Of a stretch of 64,000 nucleotides of DNA, positions 41,637-50,306 are shown piece by piece (the first letter of the stretch is position 1; the number at the start of each line of letters is the position of its first letter). Made by a program: the position numbers and the translations under genes. The DNA is from Streptomyces guryensis (GTDB lineage Bacteria; Actinomycetota; Actinomycetes; Streptomycetales; Streptomycetaceae). The notes under the pieces are model-generated. The model did not search any database. It was not told the origin of the DNA and saw only the letters and a list, made by a program, of their open reading frames with translations. The stretch is from positions 47,626 through 111,625 of the forward strand of contig NZ_JAJSBI010000032.1 in assembly GCF_021261325.1 (NCBI RefSeq), read 5' to 3'.

Positions 41637-41852
41637 CTATGCGCGGGGCCGTTCGAAGGTGAGGAGCAGGCCCTCGACCGAACCGGGTCCGATGCGCCCC
41701 TTGACGTCGGCGGAGGTGATCGCCTTGAGGCCCCAGCCGTCCTCGGCATGCTTGTTGAGGACCTTCTCCAGCTTGTCGCTGTCGAGCGCGTCACCGATCA
41801 GCGATTCCCTGAAGGTGACGACCTTGTACTCGTAGGTGTAGCCGTTGCTCAT
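41637..41852 (-). CDS. DUF4177 domain protein
   Basis: A 71-aa protein with the YEYKVVTFRES opening, the KLEKVLNKHAEDGWGLKAI core and the LLLTFERP ending of the DUF4177 family, whose function is unknown. The ATG is at 41852. It stands alone beside the broken MFS gene. Confidence 0.75.
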   Translation of the reverse strand: MSNGYTYEYKVVTFRESLIGDALDSDKLEKVLNKHAEDGWGLKAITSADVKGRIGPGSVEGLLLTFERPRA

Positions 41853-41950
41853 GGCTGCGGTGTCCTTTGGTGTGGTTGTTGCACTGACCGGGGTCAGCCA
41901 ATCATGGTGCGAGTCCGGCCACGCTGCCGGGAGGATCTTCCAGACCGACC

Positions 41951-42493
41951 TCATCGGAGCATGTCGTTGTTGTCCCGGTCGGCCACGATCACATCGCGAA
42001 GGGGGAGTGCGACCAGCAGGGCGGCCAGGACGAGCAGTCCACTCGCCCACAGTGGGCCCGAGGTCCCCGGCCGCGGTGCCGAGCGTGGCCGCGGCGATGA
42101 GAGGTCCGACGGCGGCGCCGAGATTGAGTGCCGCGGTCGCGTAGGCACCGGCCGCTTCCGTCTCAGAAAGCGGCCCGCCAGCCGAGCACCGTGCCGAGTA
42201 CTGATCCCGCCGGCACCCCGGCAACCGTGGCCACCGTGGTGCCCGACAGCAGAACGGCCGGCGCCCGCCCCTTCTGCCGGGGAGCGACCAGCGAGGCGGC
42301 AGTGGTCAGTGCCACCGCGAGGAACCCGGCGTTCGCGAGCGCGGCAACCACCCGGGTCACGAACAGGACCGCGAAACTCGTGGTGGCAGCCCCCACTGTG
42401 TGGGCGGCGAGGAACACGACAACGAAGCCGAAGAAATTCGGAGGTGCCCATGGTGAAGACCGCCACGGCAAGCATGTACAGGGGGAGAGGCAT
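41951..42493 (-). pseudogene. Broken MFS (Cmx/DHA1-type) drug transporter
   Basis: Fragments of one 12-helix exporter appear in order but in changing frames. An intact start, MPLPLYMLAVAVFTMGTSEF, begins at 42493. FLAAHTVGAATTSFAVLF, VVAALANAGFLAVALTTAAS and TVATVAGVPAGSVLGTVLGW follow in another frame. Further on are AAGAYATAALNLGAAVGPLI and, in the first frame again, ASGLLVLAALLVALPLRDV. Helices 2-3 and most of the middle are missing. A functional gene would be about 1.2 kb; only 543 bp remain, with at least three frame changes. Confidence 0.8.
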
Positions 42494-42799
42494 CGAGTGG
42501 CTCCGAGGTGAGGAGAAGAACGAGAAGGAGACGTCTCGTCACCGCGGTCAGCGCCCAAGGGCGCGCTCGTCCGGCCGCGGAACGCGGCGCGACGGCAGGA
42601 CCGGGAACTCAGTGGTTCAGGGAGCTGACGGCGTGACCGAAAGCCCCCACCTTGGCTGCCTCAGGGCTCGACATGGCCCGCACGCTACCCGGCCGGGACC
42701 CGCCCGGGCATCTTGGTTTCACCCGGACTCGCTGCCGACCGCAGTGCCGGAGGAATTCGCTCGCCGCACCACGGGATCGCTTCTAGTCTGCGACAAGTG
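42494..42799. other. Intergenic region between MFS remnant and nucleotidyltransferase gene
   Basis: About 306 bp without a convincing gene. The left part would have been the promoter of the broken transporter. I see no clear operator or repeat. Confidence 0.3.
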
Positions 42800-43291
42800 A
42801 TGACAGCTGAAGACGTGTTGTCGGTCCTGGCCCTGCTGCGACGGGCCGAGGCCGACATCTGGATCGGCGGAGGCTGGGGGATCGACGCTCTGATCGGAGA
42901 GCAGACCCGAGACCACCGTGACCTGGACCTGATGCACAGCCAGGATCAGGAAGCGGCCGTCATGGCGCTCCTCTCCGAGGAGGGTTTCGCCGAGAGTCTC
43001 GACCGGCGACCCGTCCGGTTCGTCGTCACGGACGCGGCGGGGCGGGACATCGACCTCCATCCGCTGGTCTTCAACGAGGACGGATCCGCAGAGCAGGCAT
43101 CACCCGTAGCGGGGCATCCGTTCATCTACCCCACCTCGTGCTTCGTTTCGGGCACCATTGCAGGAACGACAGTCCCGTGTCTGTCTGCCGCACAGCAGGT
43201 CTTCTTCCATCAGGGGTACGAGCCGTCCGATCGTGATCGGCACGACATGGCTCAACTCCGCCGCGTCTTCGGCATCGCCACCCACTTCTGA
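42800..43291 (+). CDS. Nucleotidyltransferase (LnuA/aminoglycoside adenylyltransferase-like)
   Basis: A 163-aa protein of the minimal nucleotidyltransferase fold. Its signature is IGGGWGIDALIGEQTRDHRDLDL: GG...D followed by the HxDLD acid pair, as in lincosamide nucleotidyltransferases and ANT(2'')-type enzymes. A second acidic block is DIDLHPLVFN. The sequence supports nucleotidyl transfer to a small molecule, but the substrate is not known and resistance should not be assumed. ATG 42800 directly follows an in-frame GTG. Confidence 0.75.
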   Translation: MTAEDVLSVLALLRRAEADIWIGGGWGIDALIGEQTRDHRDLDLMHSQDQEAAVMALLSEEGFAESLDRRPVRFVVTDAAGRDIDLHPLVFNEDGSAEQASPVAGHPFIYPTSCFVSGTIAGTTVPCLSAAQQVFFHQGYEPSDRDRHDMAQLRRVFGIATHF

Positions 43292-43346
43292 GCCGGAGCA
43301 AAAGGGCATGATCCGGTGACCCCTTCCACCTGGCAGGATCGAGACC

Positions 43347-43620
43347 ATGTCGATCGATCCGCTGCCGGCAAGAGCCCGCCGAGTGTGGGAGGACCTGGCC
43401 GGGGTGCCGCTCCCGTTTCCGCGGCGGGGCGGTGTCAACGTGGCTGTCTCCCGGGAATCCGGGATCTGCCCGGCGGGCTGGGTCGGCGTGGTGGCCCTGG
43501 GGGGATCGGCGATCGTGACCGTGCCCAGCGGCGCCGCCGTCGCGACCGTTCGCGAGGCGCTGCGGCGACTTCCGGTGGAGGCCGTGGTGGACGCGGCCTC
43601 GGTCCGCGCGACGCCTCGGT
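43347..43620 (+). pseudogene. N-terminal stump of a GNAT-like protein
   Basis: The first about 90 residues (MSIDPLPARARRVWEDLAGV, then PAGWVGVVALGGSAIVTVP) resemble the beginning of actinobacterial GNAT-type proteins that open with a short regulatory segment. The acetyl-CoA site never appears, because near 43620 the sequence switches to a solute symporter in another frame. The family call is tentative; the truncation is clear. Confidence 0.5.
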
Positions 43621-44499
43621 GGCGCGGACGCAGCCCACTCCGCCCTCCTGCTGGCGCCCCAGCAACAGCCCGCCTACGCCACCCTCGCCCTGGGCTCCGC
43701 ACTGGCCCTGCTGATGTATCCGCACGTCCTGACCGCCGGTTTCGCCGCCGACGGCCCGCGCACCCTGCGCAAGGTCTCCGTGGCACTGCCCGCCTGGACC
43801 GGGCTGCTCGCTCTCTTCGGCTTCCTCGGCATCGCCGCCCTGGCGGCGGGGGTGCGGGCGCCGAAGGGCGGCGCCGAGGCCGCCGTACCGATGCTCGTGG
43901 ACCGGTTGATGCCGGCGCCGCTGGCCGGGCTCGTGTTCGCCGCGATCACCGTGGGCGCCCTGGTACCGGCCGCCGTGATGTCGATCGCCGCCGCGACCAG
44001 CTTCGTACGCAATGTGTACGTCGAGTACGTCAACCCGACGGCCACCCCCAAGCGGCAGGTACGTATCGCCAGGATGGTGTCGCTCACCGCGAAGGTCGGC
44101 GCGGTCGCCTTCGTGTTCGGGCTGCGCGACCAGGACGCGATCAATCTCCAACTGCTCGGCGGGGTCTGGATCCTGCAGATCTTCCCCGCGGTGGCCGTCG
44201 GCCTGTTCACCGGCCGCCTCCATCCGCGCGCTCTGCTGGCCGGCTGGGCCGTGGGCATGGCGGCCGGCACCTTCCTGGTGGTGCGGGAGGGGTTCTCGTC
44301 CGTCGTGCCGTTCGGCTTCGGCGACCGGCCCCTTCAGGTCTACGCAGGCCTCGCGGCGCTGCTGGTCAACCTGGTCGTCGCCGTGACCGGCACGGCAGCC
44401 CTCGAACGCCTCGGCGTCCCGCGCGGCGCCGACGCCACCCACCTGCCGTCCCGCCTGACCGTCAGGCGGCGCCCCGAGACGGGAGCGAACAACCCGTGA
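43621..44499 (+). pseudogene. C-terminal half of a sodium:solute symporter (MctP-like), 5' end lost
   Basis: From ADAAHSALLLAP onward the frame encodes about 290 residues of an SSS-family transporter: LALGSALALLMYPHVLTAGF, GALVPAAVMSIAAATSFVRN, INLQLLGGVWILQIFPAVAV and LLAGWAVGMAAGTFLV. This is the half containing the last six or so helices of the MctP-like monocarboxylate group. No start codon with a ribosome site lies at the junction and about 270 N-terminal residues are absent, so it is probably non-functional. Its stop overlaps the GTG of the sigma factor. Confidence 0.75.
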
Positions 44500-45125
44500 G
44501 ACGCAGACACCAGCCCCGCGTGACGGTGCCCCAGGCCATGGCGGCCGCGGTCACCGAACCACGCGTTCCGCAACCCACGGCCGCACCACCCGACGCCGTC
44601 GAGGCGCTCACGCCCGCCCTGCGCGACCCGGCCGACCTGGAGCGCGAGGCCGCCCTCGCCCGGCTCTTCGAACTGCACTACGCCTCGATGCTGCGCCTCG
44701 CCGTGCTCCTCGGCGCCGACGACCCGGAGAACGTGGTCGCCGAGGCCTACTACCAGATCTACCGCAAGTGGCGCCGGCTGCGGGAACCCGGGGCGGCGGA
44801 GGCCTATCTGCGCTCCACGGTGTGCAATCTGACCCGGATGCGGATACGTCACCTCCAGGTCGCCCGCAAGCACCTCGAAGGGCCGCCGAGCGAACTGGTC
44901 GCATCCGCCGAGAGCACCGCCCTGCTCCACGACGACCAGCGCGCCCTGATCGGTGCACTGCAGCAACTGCCCGCACGGCAGCGCGAGGCACTCGTACTGC
45001 GCCACTGGCTCGGACTGAAGGAGAGCGAGATAGCCGCCGCGATGGGCATCTCCTGCGGTTCGGTCAAGACGCACACCGCGCGCGGCATCGCCGCGCTGAG
45101 CCAGGTGCTGGAGGCCCGGCGATGA
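44496..45125 (+). CDS. ECF-type RNA polymerase sigma factor
   Basis: A 209-aa sigma-70 family protein. Region 2 is LARLFELHYASMLRLAVLLG to AYYQIYRKWRRLREP. Region 4 is LQQLPARQREALVLRHW followed by the HTH SEIAAAMGISCGSVKTH. This resembles the SigE/Sig14-like ECF groups of streptomycetes. The GTG overlaps the symporter stop as GTGA; ATG 44538 is an alternative. The next gene overlaps by ATGA and encodes a single-span membrane protein, a plausible anti-sigma partner. Confidence 0.87.
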   Translation: MRRRHQPRVTVPQAMAAAVTEPRVPQPTAAPPDAVEALTPALRDPADLEREAALARLFELHYASMLRLAVLLGADDPENVVAEAYYQIYRKWRRLREPGAAEAYLRSTVCNLTRMRIRHLQVARKHLEGPPSELVASAESTALLHDDQRALIGALQQLPARQREALVLRHWLGLKESEIAAAMGISCGSVKTHTARGIAALSQVLEARR

Positions 45126-45457
45126 ACGACACCTCACCGGACCGCACCGAACAGGAACCGACGGGACGGCCCCGAACGGAACACGACGGCACCGAACAGG
45201 AGTTGCGCGAGGCCCTGGCGGCACTGGCCGGCGGTGTGCGGGCCGCACCCGACGCCTACCGCACGGCCCGGGGTGACTGGCTGCGCCGAGAGCGCCGCCG
45301 CCGACTCGTGCTGGCCGCCCTCATCGCGGTGGTCTTCACCCTCGCCACCCTGATCGGCCTGTGGGTCCTCAACCAGACACCCACCCACCCCGGCGTGATC
45401 TTCTCCGGCGTGGGCAGCCCGGGTGCCCTGGGAGGGGCGCCGCCCGGTCGGGGCTGA
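45122..45457 (+). CDS. Single-pass membrane protein, putative sigma-factor partner
   Basis: A 111-aa protein. The polar N-terminus carries a helical segment ELREALAALAGGVRAAPDAY, then a basic RRERRRRLV stop-transfer region, one membrane helix (about 75-95) and a short Gly/Pro external tail. There is no zinc-anti-sigma HxxxCxxC motif. Translational coupling to the sigma gene (4-bp overlap) is the main reason to propose an anti-sigma or sensory role. Confidence 0.65.
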   Translation: MNDTSPDRTEQEPTGRPRTEHDGTEQELREALAALAGGVRAAPDAYRTARGDWLRRERRRRLVLAALIAVVFTLATLIGLWVLNQTPTHPGVIFSGVGSPGALGGAPPGRG

Positions 45458-45601
45458 GGGCAAGGCGCGCCGCACACTCTTTCGACTACTCGGGCCGACA
45501 CGGACACCGGATCACAACAAAAGTCATCGATCTACCCGATAGTGAAGGAAGGGTGCATAGCGCTAAACTCCCGCAACCTACAACGTGGGGAGGGCCCGGG
45601 C

Positions 45602-47749
45602 ATGCGACGGTGGGCCGAGTTCGTTCTGCGGCATCGCAAGGCGGTTGTGGGGTTCTGGGGCCTGGTGCTCGTCGCCGGCATCCTGCTGGCGGGCCGGACG
45701 ACGGACCGGCTGACGATCGACTTCTCCCTGCCGGGCCAGCCCGGCACGGTGACGGCTCACCGCATCGAGCGCACCTTCGGCAGCGGCGGCGACACCAATC
45801 CCTATCTGGTCTCCGTCACACTCCCGGCGGGGCAGACCGTCACCGGTCACGAGACGGATGTCGGGCGGGTCTTCACGGCAGTCGGCACAGCGGTCCCGGG
45901 CCTGCGGGTGATCGACGAGGCGAACACCGGTGACAAGGCGTTCCGGACGAAGGACGACCGCACGGCCTACGCCCTGGTGTTCTACCGGTTCAACCCCTCA
46001 CCGAGCCAGAAGCTGCTGACCGATCCGATCCGCTCGGCGGCGCAGAAGGCCGTGCCGGCCGGCGCGGCGGTCGGTGTGACGGGTGAGGACGTTCTGGCCT
46101 CCGGGGGCAACAACGGCGGCGGACCGGGTGTCCTCGGGGAGACGCTCCTCGGCGCCGTCGGCGCTCTGGCCGTACTCGCCTTCGTGTTCGCCTCCTTCCT
46201 GGCCCTGCTGCCGCTGGTGGTGGCCGCGGTGTCGATCCTCGCGACCTTCGTGATGCTGCTGCCGCTCACCTATGCCACGGATGTGTCGTTCATCGTGCAG
46301 TTCCTGGTCGCCCTCATCGGCCTGGGCGTGGCGATCGACTACTCACTGCTGTTCGTCACCCGCTGGCGCGAGGAGCGCGACCGCGGCCGGGACAATCACG
46401 ACGCGGTCGTCGTCGCGATGGAGCGCGCCGGGCACGCGGTGCTGTTCAGCGGCGTGACGGTGGCCATCGGCCTGCTGGCGCTGGTGGTCCTGCCGGTCCC
46501 GTTCATGCGGAGCATGGGCTACGGCGGAGCGCTCATCCCCCTGGCGAGCGTGCTGACGACGCTCACACTCACCCCGGCGATCCTGGGCGGCATCGGACCG
46601 AGGGCCGACTGGCCGAAGATCCGGCACGAGAACCGGGCGAGCCGTTTCTGGACCCGGTGGACCGCCGCCGTCGTACGACGCCGCTGGATCGCGGCCGCCA
46701 CCGCGCTGGCCGCACTGTTCGCTCTGACCGGAGTCTTCCTCGGCATCAAGATCGGCCTGGCCTCCTCCGAGTCGCTGGCCAAGAGCGGCCCGGCGTACGA
46801 GAGCCTGCGGACCCTGGAGCGCGGTGGTGTGCCGACCGGCGCGCTGACCCCCATGGAGGTCCTGGTCCGCACCGGCCAGGCCCGCACGGCCGCCGCCCGG
46901 CTGACCGGGATCGACGGTGTGAGCAGCGTGCTCGTGCCCTCCGGGCCGGCCGGCAACCGCGGCGGGCAGAGCATCGTCGTGGTCATCCCCGACCGCGAGA
47001 CCGTGAACTCGAAGAGCGTGGGTGTCGTCAAACGGGTCAAGAGCGCCGCGGACGGCCTGCCGGGCGTCCTCGGCGTCGCCGGTATCGGCGCGGCGCAGAT
47101 CGACTTCATGCACGCCGTGTACGGCAACTTCCCGCTGATGCTCACGATCATCGCGCTGCTGACCTACGTCCTGCTGGTGCGCGCCTTCCGCTCCCTGCTG
47201 CTGCCGCTCAAGGCGGTGCTGCTGAACCTGATCTCGCTCGCGGCGACCCTCGGCCTGATGGTGATCTTCTGGCAGGACGGTCACGGCTCCGACGCGGTCT
47301 TCGGCATCGCGGCCACCGGGGCGATCACGTTCTGGATCCCGCTGATGGTCTTCGCGTTCCTGTACGGCCTGTCCATGGACTACGAGGTGTTCATCCTCTC
47401 CCGCATCCGGGAGGAGTACGACACCGGTCACTCCACCGATGCCGCCGTGATCGAGGGCATCGGCCGCACCGGCCGGCTGGTCACCAGCGCCGCGCTGATC
47501 CTCTTCCTCGCGTTCGCCGCGCTCGCCTCCGGCCCCGGGACCGACCTGAAGACTCTGGCGACGGGTCTGGGCATCGGCATCCTTCTGGACGCGACCATCG
47601 TGCGGATGCTCCTGGTTCCGTCCCTCGTCTCGCTGTTCGGTCCGTGGAACTGGCACCTGCCCGGCTGGGCGGCCCGCCCGCTGCGCGTGGCGCCGTCGTA
47701 CCCGCACGCGGAGCCGACGAAGCCCCCGGCCGATCAGCCCACGAGCTGA
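45602..47749 (+). CDS. MMPL/RND family transporter
   Basis: A 715-aa membrane transporter with the two-fold RND layout: one helix, a periplasmic-type loop, five helices, then the same again. Typical segments are VALIGLGVAIDYSLLFVTRW and FLYGLSMDYEVFILSRIREE, whose Asp-Tyr pairs are the proton-relay positions of MmpL proteins. Actinobacterial members export lipids, polyketides or siderophores. I use ATG 45602; a GTG 60 bp upstream is in frame. It is 8 kb from the polyketide cluster, so a link to its product is only possible. Confidence 0.9.
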   Translation: MRRWAEFVLRHRKAVVGFWGLVLVAGILLAGRTTDRLTIDFSLPGQPGTVTAHRIERTFGSGGDTNPYLVSVTLPAGQTVTGHETDVGRVFTAVGTAVPGLRVIDEANTGDKAFRTKDDRTAYALVFYRFNPSPSQKLLTDPIRSAAQKAVPAGAAVGVTGEDVLASGGNNGGGPGVLGETLLGAVGALAVLAFVFASFLALLPLVVAAVSILATFVMLLPLTYATDVSFIVQFLVALIGLGVAIDYSLLFVTRWREERDRGRDNHDAVVVAMERAGHAVLFSGVTVAIGLLALVVLPVPFMRSMGYGGALIPLASVLTTLTLTPAILGGIGPRADWPKIRHENRASRFWTRWTAAVVRRRWIAAATALAALFALTGVFLGIKIGLASSESLAKSGPAYESLRTLERGGVPTGALTPMEVLVRTGQARTAAARLTGIDGVSSVLVPSGPAGNRGGQSIVVVIPDRETVNSKSVGVVKRVKSAADGLPGVLGVAGIGAAQIDFMHAVYGNFPLMLTIIALLTYVLLVRAFRSLLLPLKAVLLNLISLAATLGLMVIFWQDGHGSDAVFGIAATGAITFWIPLMVFAFLYGLSMDYEVFILSRIREEYDTGHSTDAAVIEGIGRTGRLVTSAALILFLAFAALASGPGTDLKTLATGLGIGILLDATIVRMLLVPSLVSLFGPWNWHLPGWAARPLRVAPSYPHAEPTKPPADQPTS

Positions 47750-47785
47750 CCCCGGCGGAGCAGAAGGCCGCCGTACGAAGATCCT

Positions 47786-48295
47786 TCAGGCGTCCAGATC
47801 CAGGGGCTGCCCGTCGCTGTCGGGCACGGTCTTGGCGGAGGGCCACTGCGCGAACGAGATCATCCCCGTCACCCGGTGGATGAGATAGAAGGCCAGAGGC
47901 AGTTCGGCGAACACGGCGAGCGCCGCCGACAGCCAGATCTCCGAGGTGCCGAAGGCGAGAGACACGTCGAACCATGCGTCGCAGATCAACAGCACTGCCG
48001 TGGCGAGAGCCGCCACGATGACGGCGCGGTGCCGCAACCAGCCGCAGATCGCGGTGGACGCCATCGCGACCACGAGCAGGACGTCGAACCCCACCCATGT
48101 CGCGCGCCAGTGATGGACCTGGTACCCGGACGGCAGCGTCGCCGCCAGCAGGGCGGTCCAGGGGACGAGAACGACGGCGCAGACGGTCAGCAGCTCCAGG
48201 GTGTGCCGTCGGTGCCGACGTACACGCTCGAGCAGGTCGCGGTCCGGAGTCGGTGCCGTGTCCCCTGTGCGGTTCGGGGCCTGTATGTCGCTCAC
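47786..48295 (-). CDS. Four-helix integral membrane protein of unknown function
   Basis: A 169-aa protein with a polar N-terminus (DRDLLERVRRHRRHTLELL) and four hydrophobic helices between about residues 35 and 145. The order and a conserved-looking WRATWVGFDVLLV segment recall actinobacterial membrane proteins annotated only as hypothetical. It converges with the MMPL gene. Confidence 0.7.
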   Translation of the reverse strand: MSDIQAPNRTGDTAPTPDRDLLERVRRHRRHTLELLTVCAVVLVPWTALLAATLPSGYQVHHWRATWVGFDVLLVVAMASTAICGWLRHRAVIVAALATAVLLICDAWFDVSLAFGTSEIWLSAALAVFAELPLAFYLIHRVTGMISFAQWPSAKTVPDSDGQPLDLDA

Positions 48296-48639
48296 GTCGC
48301 CCGCTCCGTTCTCCCCTGTCCCCGGGTGGCACCGGTCGGGGCTGCTGTGCAGGCGTCCGGCGGTGATCCAGCAGTACTACCAGGTTAATGCCCCACGGCG
48401 GTGACCTTCGGTGCCGGTGGGGGAGGGGTGATGGCGGCGAGGGGCTGGAGACGGGCCGAAACCGGCCGCGCCAGGGCGCGCTCATGCCGTGGAGAGCGAC
48501 AGCCCTGCCTTCGGCGCAGCCATCGATGTGTCAGCACGATGTGATCGCCCGTTCCCGGCGTCTGAAGCGTCCACCACTGGGCATGCCCACGACACCGCCG
48601 GAGATCAGGCGATGTCGAACTTCAGGAACTTCAGCAGGA
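48296..48639. other. Non-coding stretch beside TPR remnant
   Basis: About 340 bp without a supported gene. GC-rich open frames here are short and low in complexity. It should carry the promoter of the minus-strand membrane protein. Confidence 0.3.
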
Positions 48640-49001
48640 CGGCACGGGTCATCGACACCGCCGCCATGACGGTGGCGCTGGCGGCCGAGGTCGAGTTGGA
48701 GGCTCCCGAGTCGGAGCAGGGTCCTGCCGTGCGGTCTGGAGCTGCCCGTCTTCTCGGCGAGGGCGATCGCCTCCAGGTAGCCGTCGTACGCCTTGTCGTA
48801 TTCGCCCAGCTGGTGGTGGCTGTCGCCGACGCGGGTCATGACGGAACCCGGGGTCCGCAGCGCCTCCTCCCGCACCGCGGTGGCGGCATCCCGGTCGACG
48901 GCCTCCTGCGGGATCCCGCGCAGTTGCTCGACCGCTGCCCGGGTCTCCGCATCGAGCGCCGCGACGCTCCGCGTCGCGGCCACGAATTCGGCCCGATCCA
49001 C
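48640..49001 (-). pseudogene. Remnant of a tetratricopeptide-repeat protein
   Basis: The minus strand encodes about 115 residues with a TPR unit (VGDSHHQLGEYDKAYDGYLE, then AIALAEKTGS and TLLRLGSLQLDLG), after which the reading breaks into Arg/His-rich nonsense. Upstream, 49002-49360 gives further pieces in other frames. Both ends therefore look degraded. The parent may have been a regulator with a TPR tail, but no DNA-binding part remains. Confidence 0.5.
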
Positions 49002-49358
49002 GGCCAGTAGGACCGGGTTCGCTCAGCGCCCCCTCCTTGGGGCCTTCTCCCGCGAGATGGCACTGGTACACCGGCCACGGCCATGGGCCCCCGGCCGGCT
49101 GCCCGGCTCCGAGGACCGCGGGGATGGTTGTGGGCCGGCAGGGGGCAAGGCGAGGCGGCCACGTTCGTTGCAGCGAGACGTCGTTGGCCCCGCCCGCCAC
49201 CAGCGAAGGCCGTACGGCCGTGCGGCCATGTCCTCGCCCAGCCGGTACACGGCGTTGGCCGTGCCGCCGGACGTTTTCAGGCCGTCGGCCGCCGACGAGC
49301 GCCCACCACTTCTGCGGCAGGCTCACCCTTGCGGCACGCCATGGGTGATGCTGGCGCA
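49002..49358. other. Degraded sequence between TPR remnant and GNAT gene
   Basis: No intact gene. Several overlapping frames on the minus strand give protein-like scraps, probably the upstream part of the TPR remnant after frameshifts. Confidence 0.3.
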
Positions 49359-49859
49359 ATGAATGATCAACGTGAGGTTGTCGTCGCCCGCTGGCCAGGT
49401 CAGGTCAATTCCGATCCGGGCGGACTGGCCGCGTTGCTGGCGGCCTACCATCTGCAGACGCAGGCGGAGAAGGGCGAGGCCGTCGCGGATGCGGACGGGT
49501 TGCCGGACCGGTACCGGGCAGAGGTCCTGGACCCGCGGGCCGCGTTCGCTGACGACGTCGTACTGGTGGCGTTGAGCGGGAACACCGTCGTCGGCTCTGT
49601 GGTGGTGACCGCTCCGGTCGGCGGGCGGTGCGAGGTCAAGAGGCTCTGGACGGCTCCGGCATTCCGGGGCCAGGGCGTCGCGTCCAGCCTGGTCGGCGCC
49701 GCGCTTGCGCATGCCGCGGACAGCGGTGTCAGCACCGTACGGCTGTCGGTGTGGCAGTGGCGGGCAGGCGCCATCGCGCTGTATGAGCGACTCGGCTTCA
49801 CTGTCACCGAGTCGTGGGACGGGCGGGATCAACTGGTGTGTATGGAGCGCGCCGTGTGA
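49359..49859 (+). CDS. GNAT family N-acetyltransferase
   Basis: A 166-aa acetyltransferase with the acetyl-CoA pyrophosphate loop RLWTAPAFRGQGVASSLV and the late strand-helix AIALYERLGFTVTESWD. The single-domain layout is typical of small-molecule acetylating GNATs; the substrate is not evident. ATG 49359 or, less likely, 49341 starts it. Confidence 0.85.
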   Translation: MNDQREVVVARWPGQVNSDPGGLAALLAAYHLQTQAEKGEAVADADGLPDRYRAEVLDPRAAFADDVVLVALSGNTVVGSVVVTAPVGGRCEVKRLWTAPAFRGQGVASSLVGAALAHAADSGVSTVRLSVWQWRAGAIALYERLGFTVTESWDGRDQLVCMERAV

Positions 49860-49863
49860 GCGG

Positions 49864-50005
49864 CACAGCCACTCGTCGAAGGCCGCGACAAGGAGGCCGC
49901 TCCGTAGCGGCCCGCGGGTCGGTCGTATCTCGTGGCCGCAGCCCGAGGCCTTTTGAGAGGGTCGGCAGCGCACTCGACCGCATACCGCGCACAGATCCCG
50001 GCGAC
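49864..50005 (-). pseudogene. C-terminal remnant of an IS5-type DDE transposase
   Basis: Read on the minus strand, ADPLKRPRAAATRYDRPAGR and then, after a frameshift, LVAAFDEWL match the usual end of streptomycete IS5-family transposases (VERxxNRLKxxRAxATRYDK, then xVAAxxxWL). The rest of the element is gone. It lies at the right edge of the decay zone. Confidence 0.55.
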
Positions 50006-50239
50006 CTGGGGCAGTTGCAGCACTTCGACGAGGGGGACAGCGCCTTGACACCGCTCCACCAGCTCGCTGAACGCCTCTGCGGGATACCGGGCGGAGGGCG
50101 CTGTGCGGGCGATGGCACCACTTGGCGGGGCCCGGCGGCAGCACCGCAACGGCCCGGCGTGCCTGTGCGCCGTGTTCCTGCGGGCGTCGGGCGTGAGGCT
50201 TGACGGCCGGCCTGTGGCTCGGTATGTACATGCCAGAGT
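50006..50239. other. Non-coding stretch upstream of the chitinase
   Basis: No supported gene. It probably contains further degraded transposon sequence (minus-strand scraps such as AFSELVERCQGAVPLVEVL). Confidence 0.3.
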
Positions 50240-50255
50240 ATTGGTATGGACCAAC
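50240..50255. promoter_or_regulatory. DasR-responsive element upstream of chitinase
   Basis: ATTGGTATGGACCAAC matches the DasR consensus ACTGGTCTAGACCACT in both half-sites (TGGT and ACCA at the right spacing), with differences in the centre and at the right flank. It lies about 50 bp before the GH18 start, as in other N-acetylglucosamine-controlled chitinase genes. Confidence 0.72.
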
Positions 50256-50306
50256 TCTGCGGCTTCACGCGCCGACCCGGCGCCCACCCCCCAGTGGAGG
50301 CAGCAC

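Noticed and set aside
45602..47749. MMPL transporter as exporter of the polyketide lipid
   Set aside because: It lies 7-8 kb beyond the cluster, in a separate unit behind unrelated genes. The family is suggestive only.
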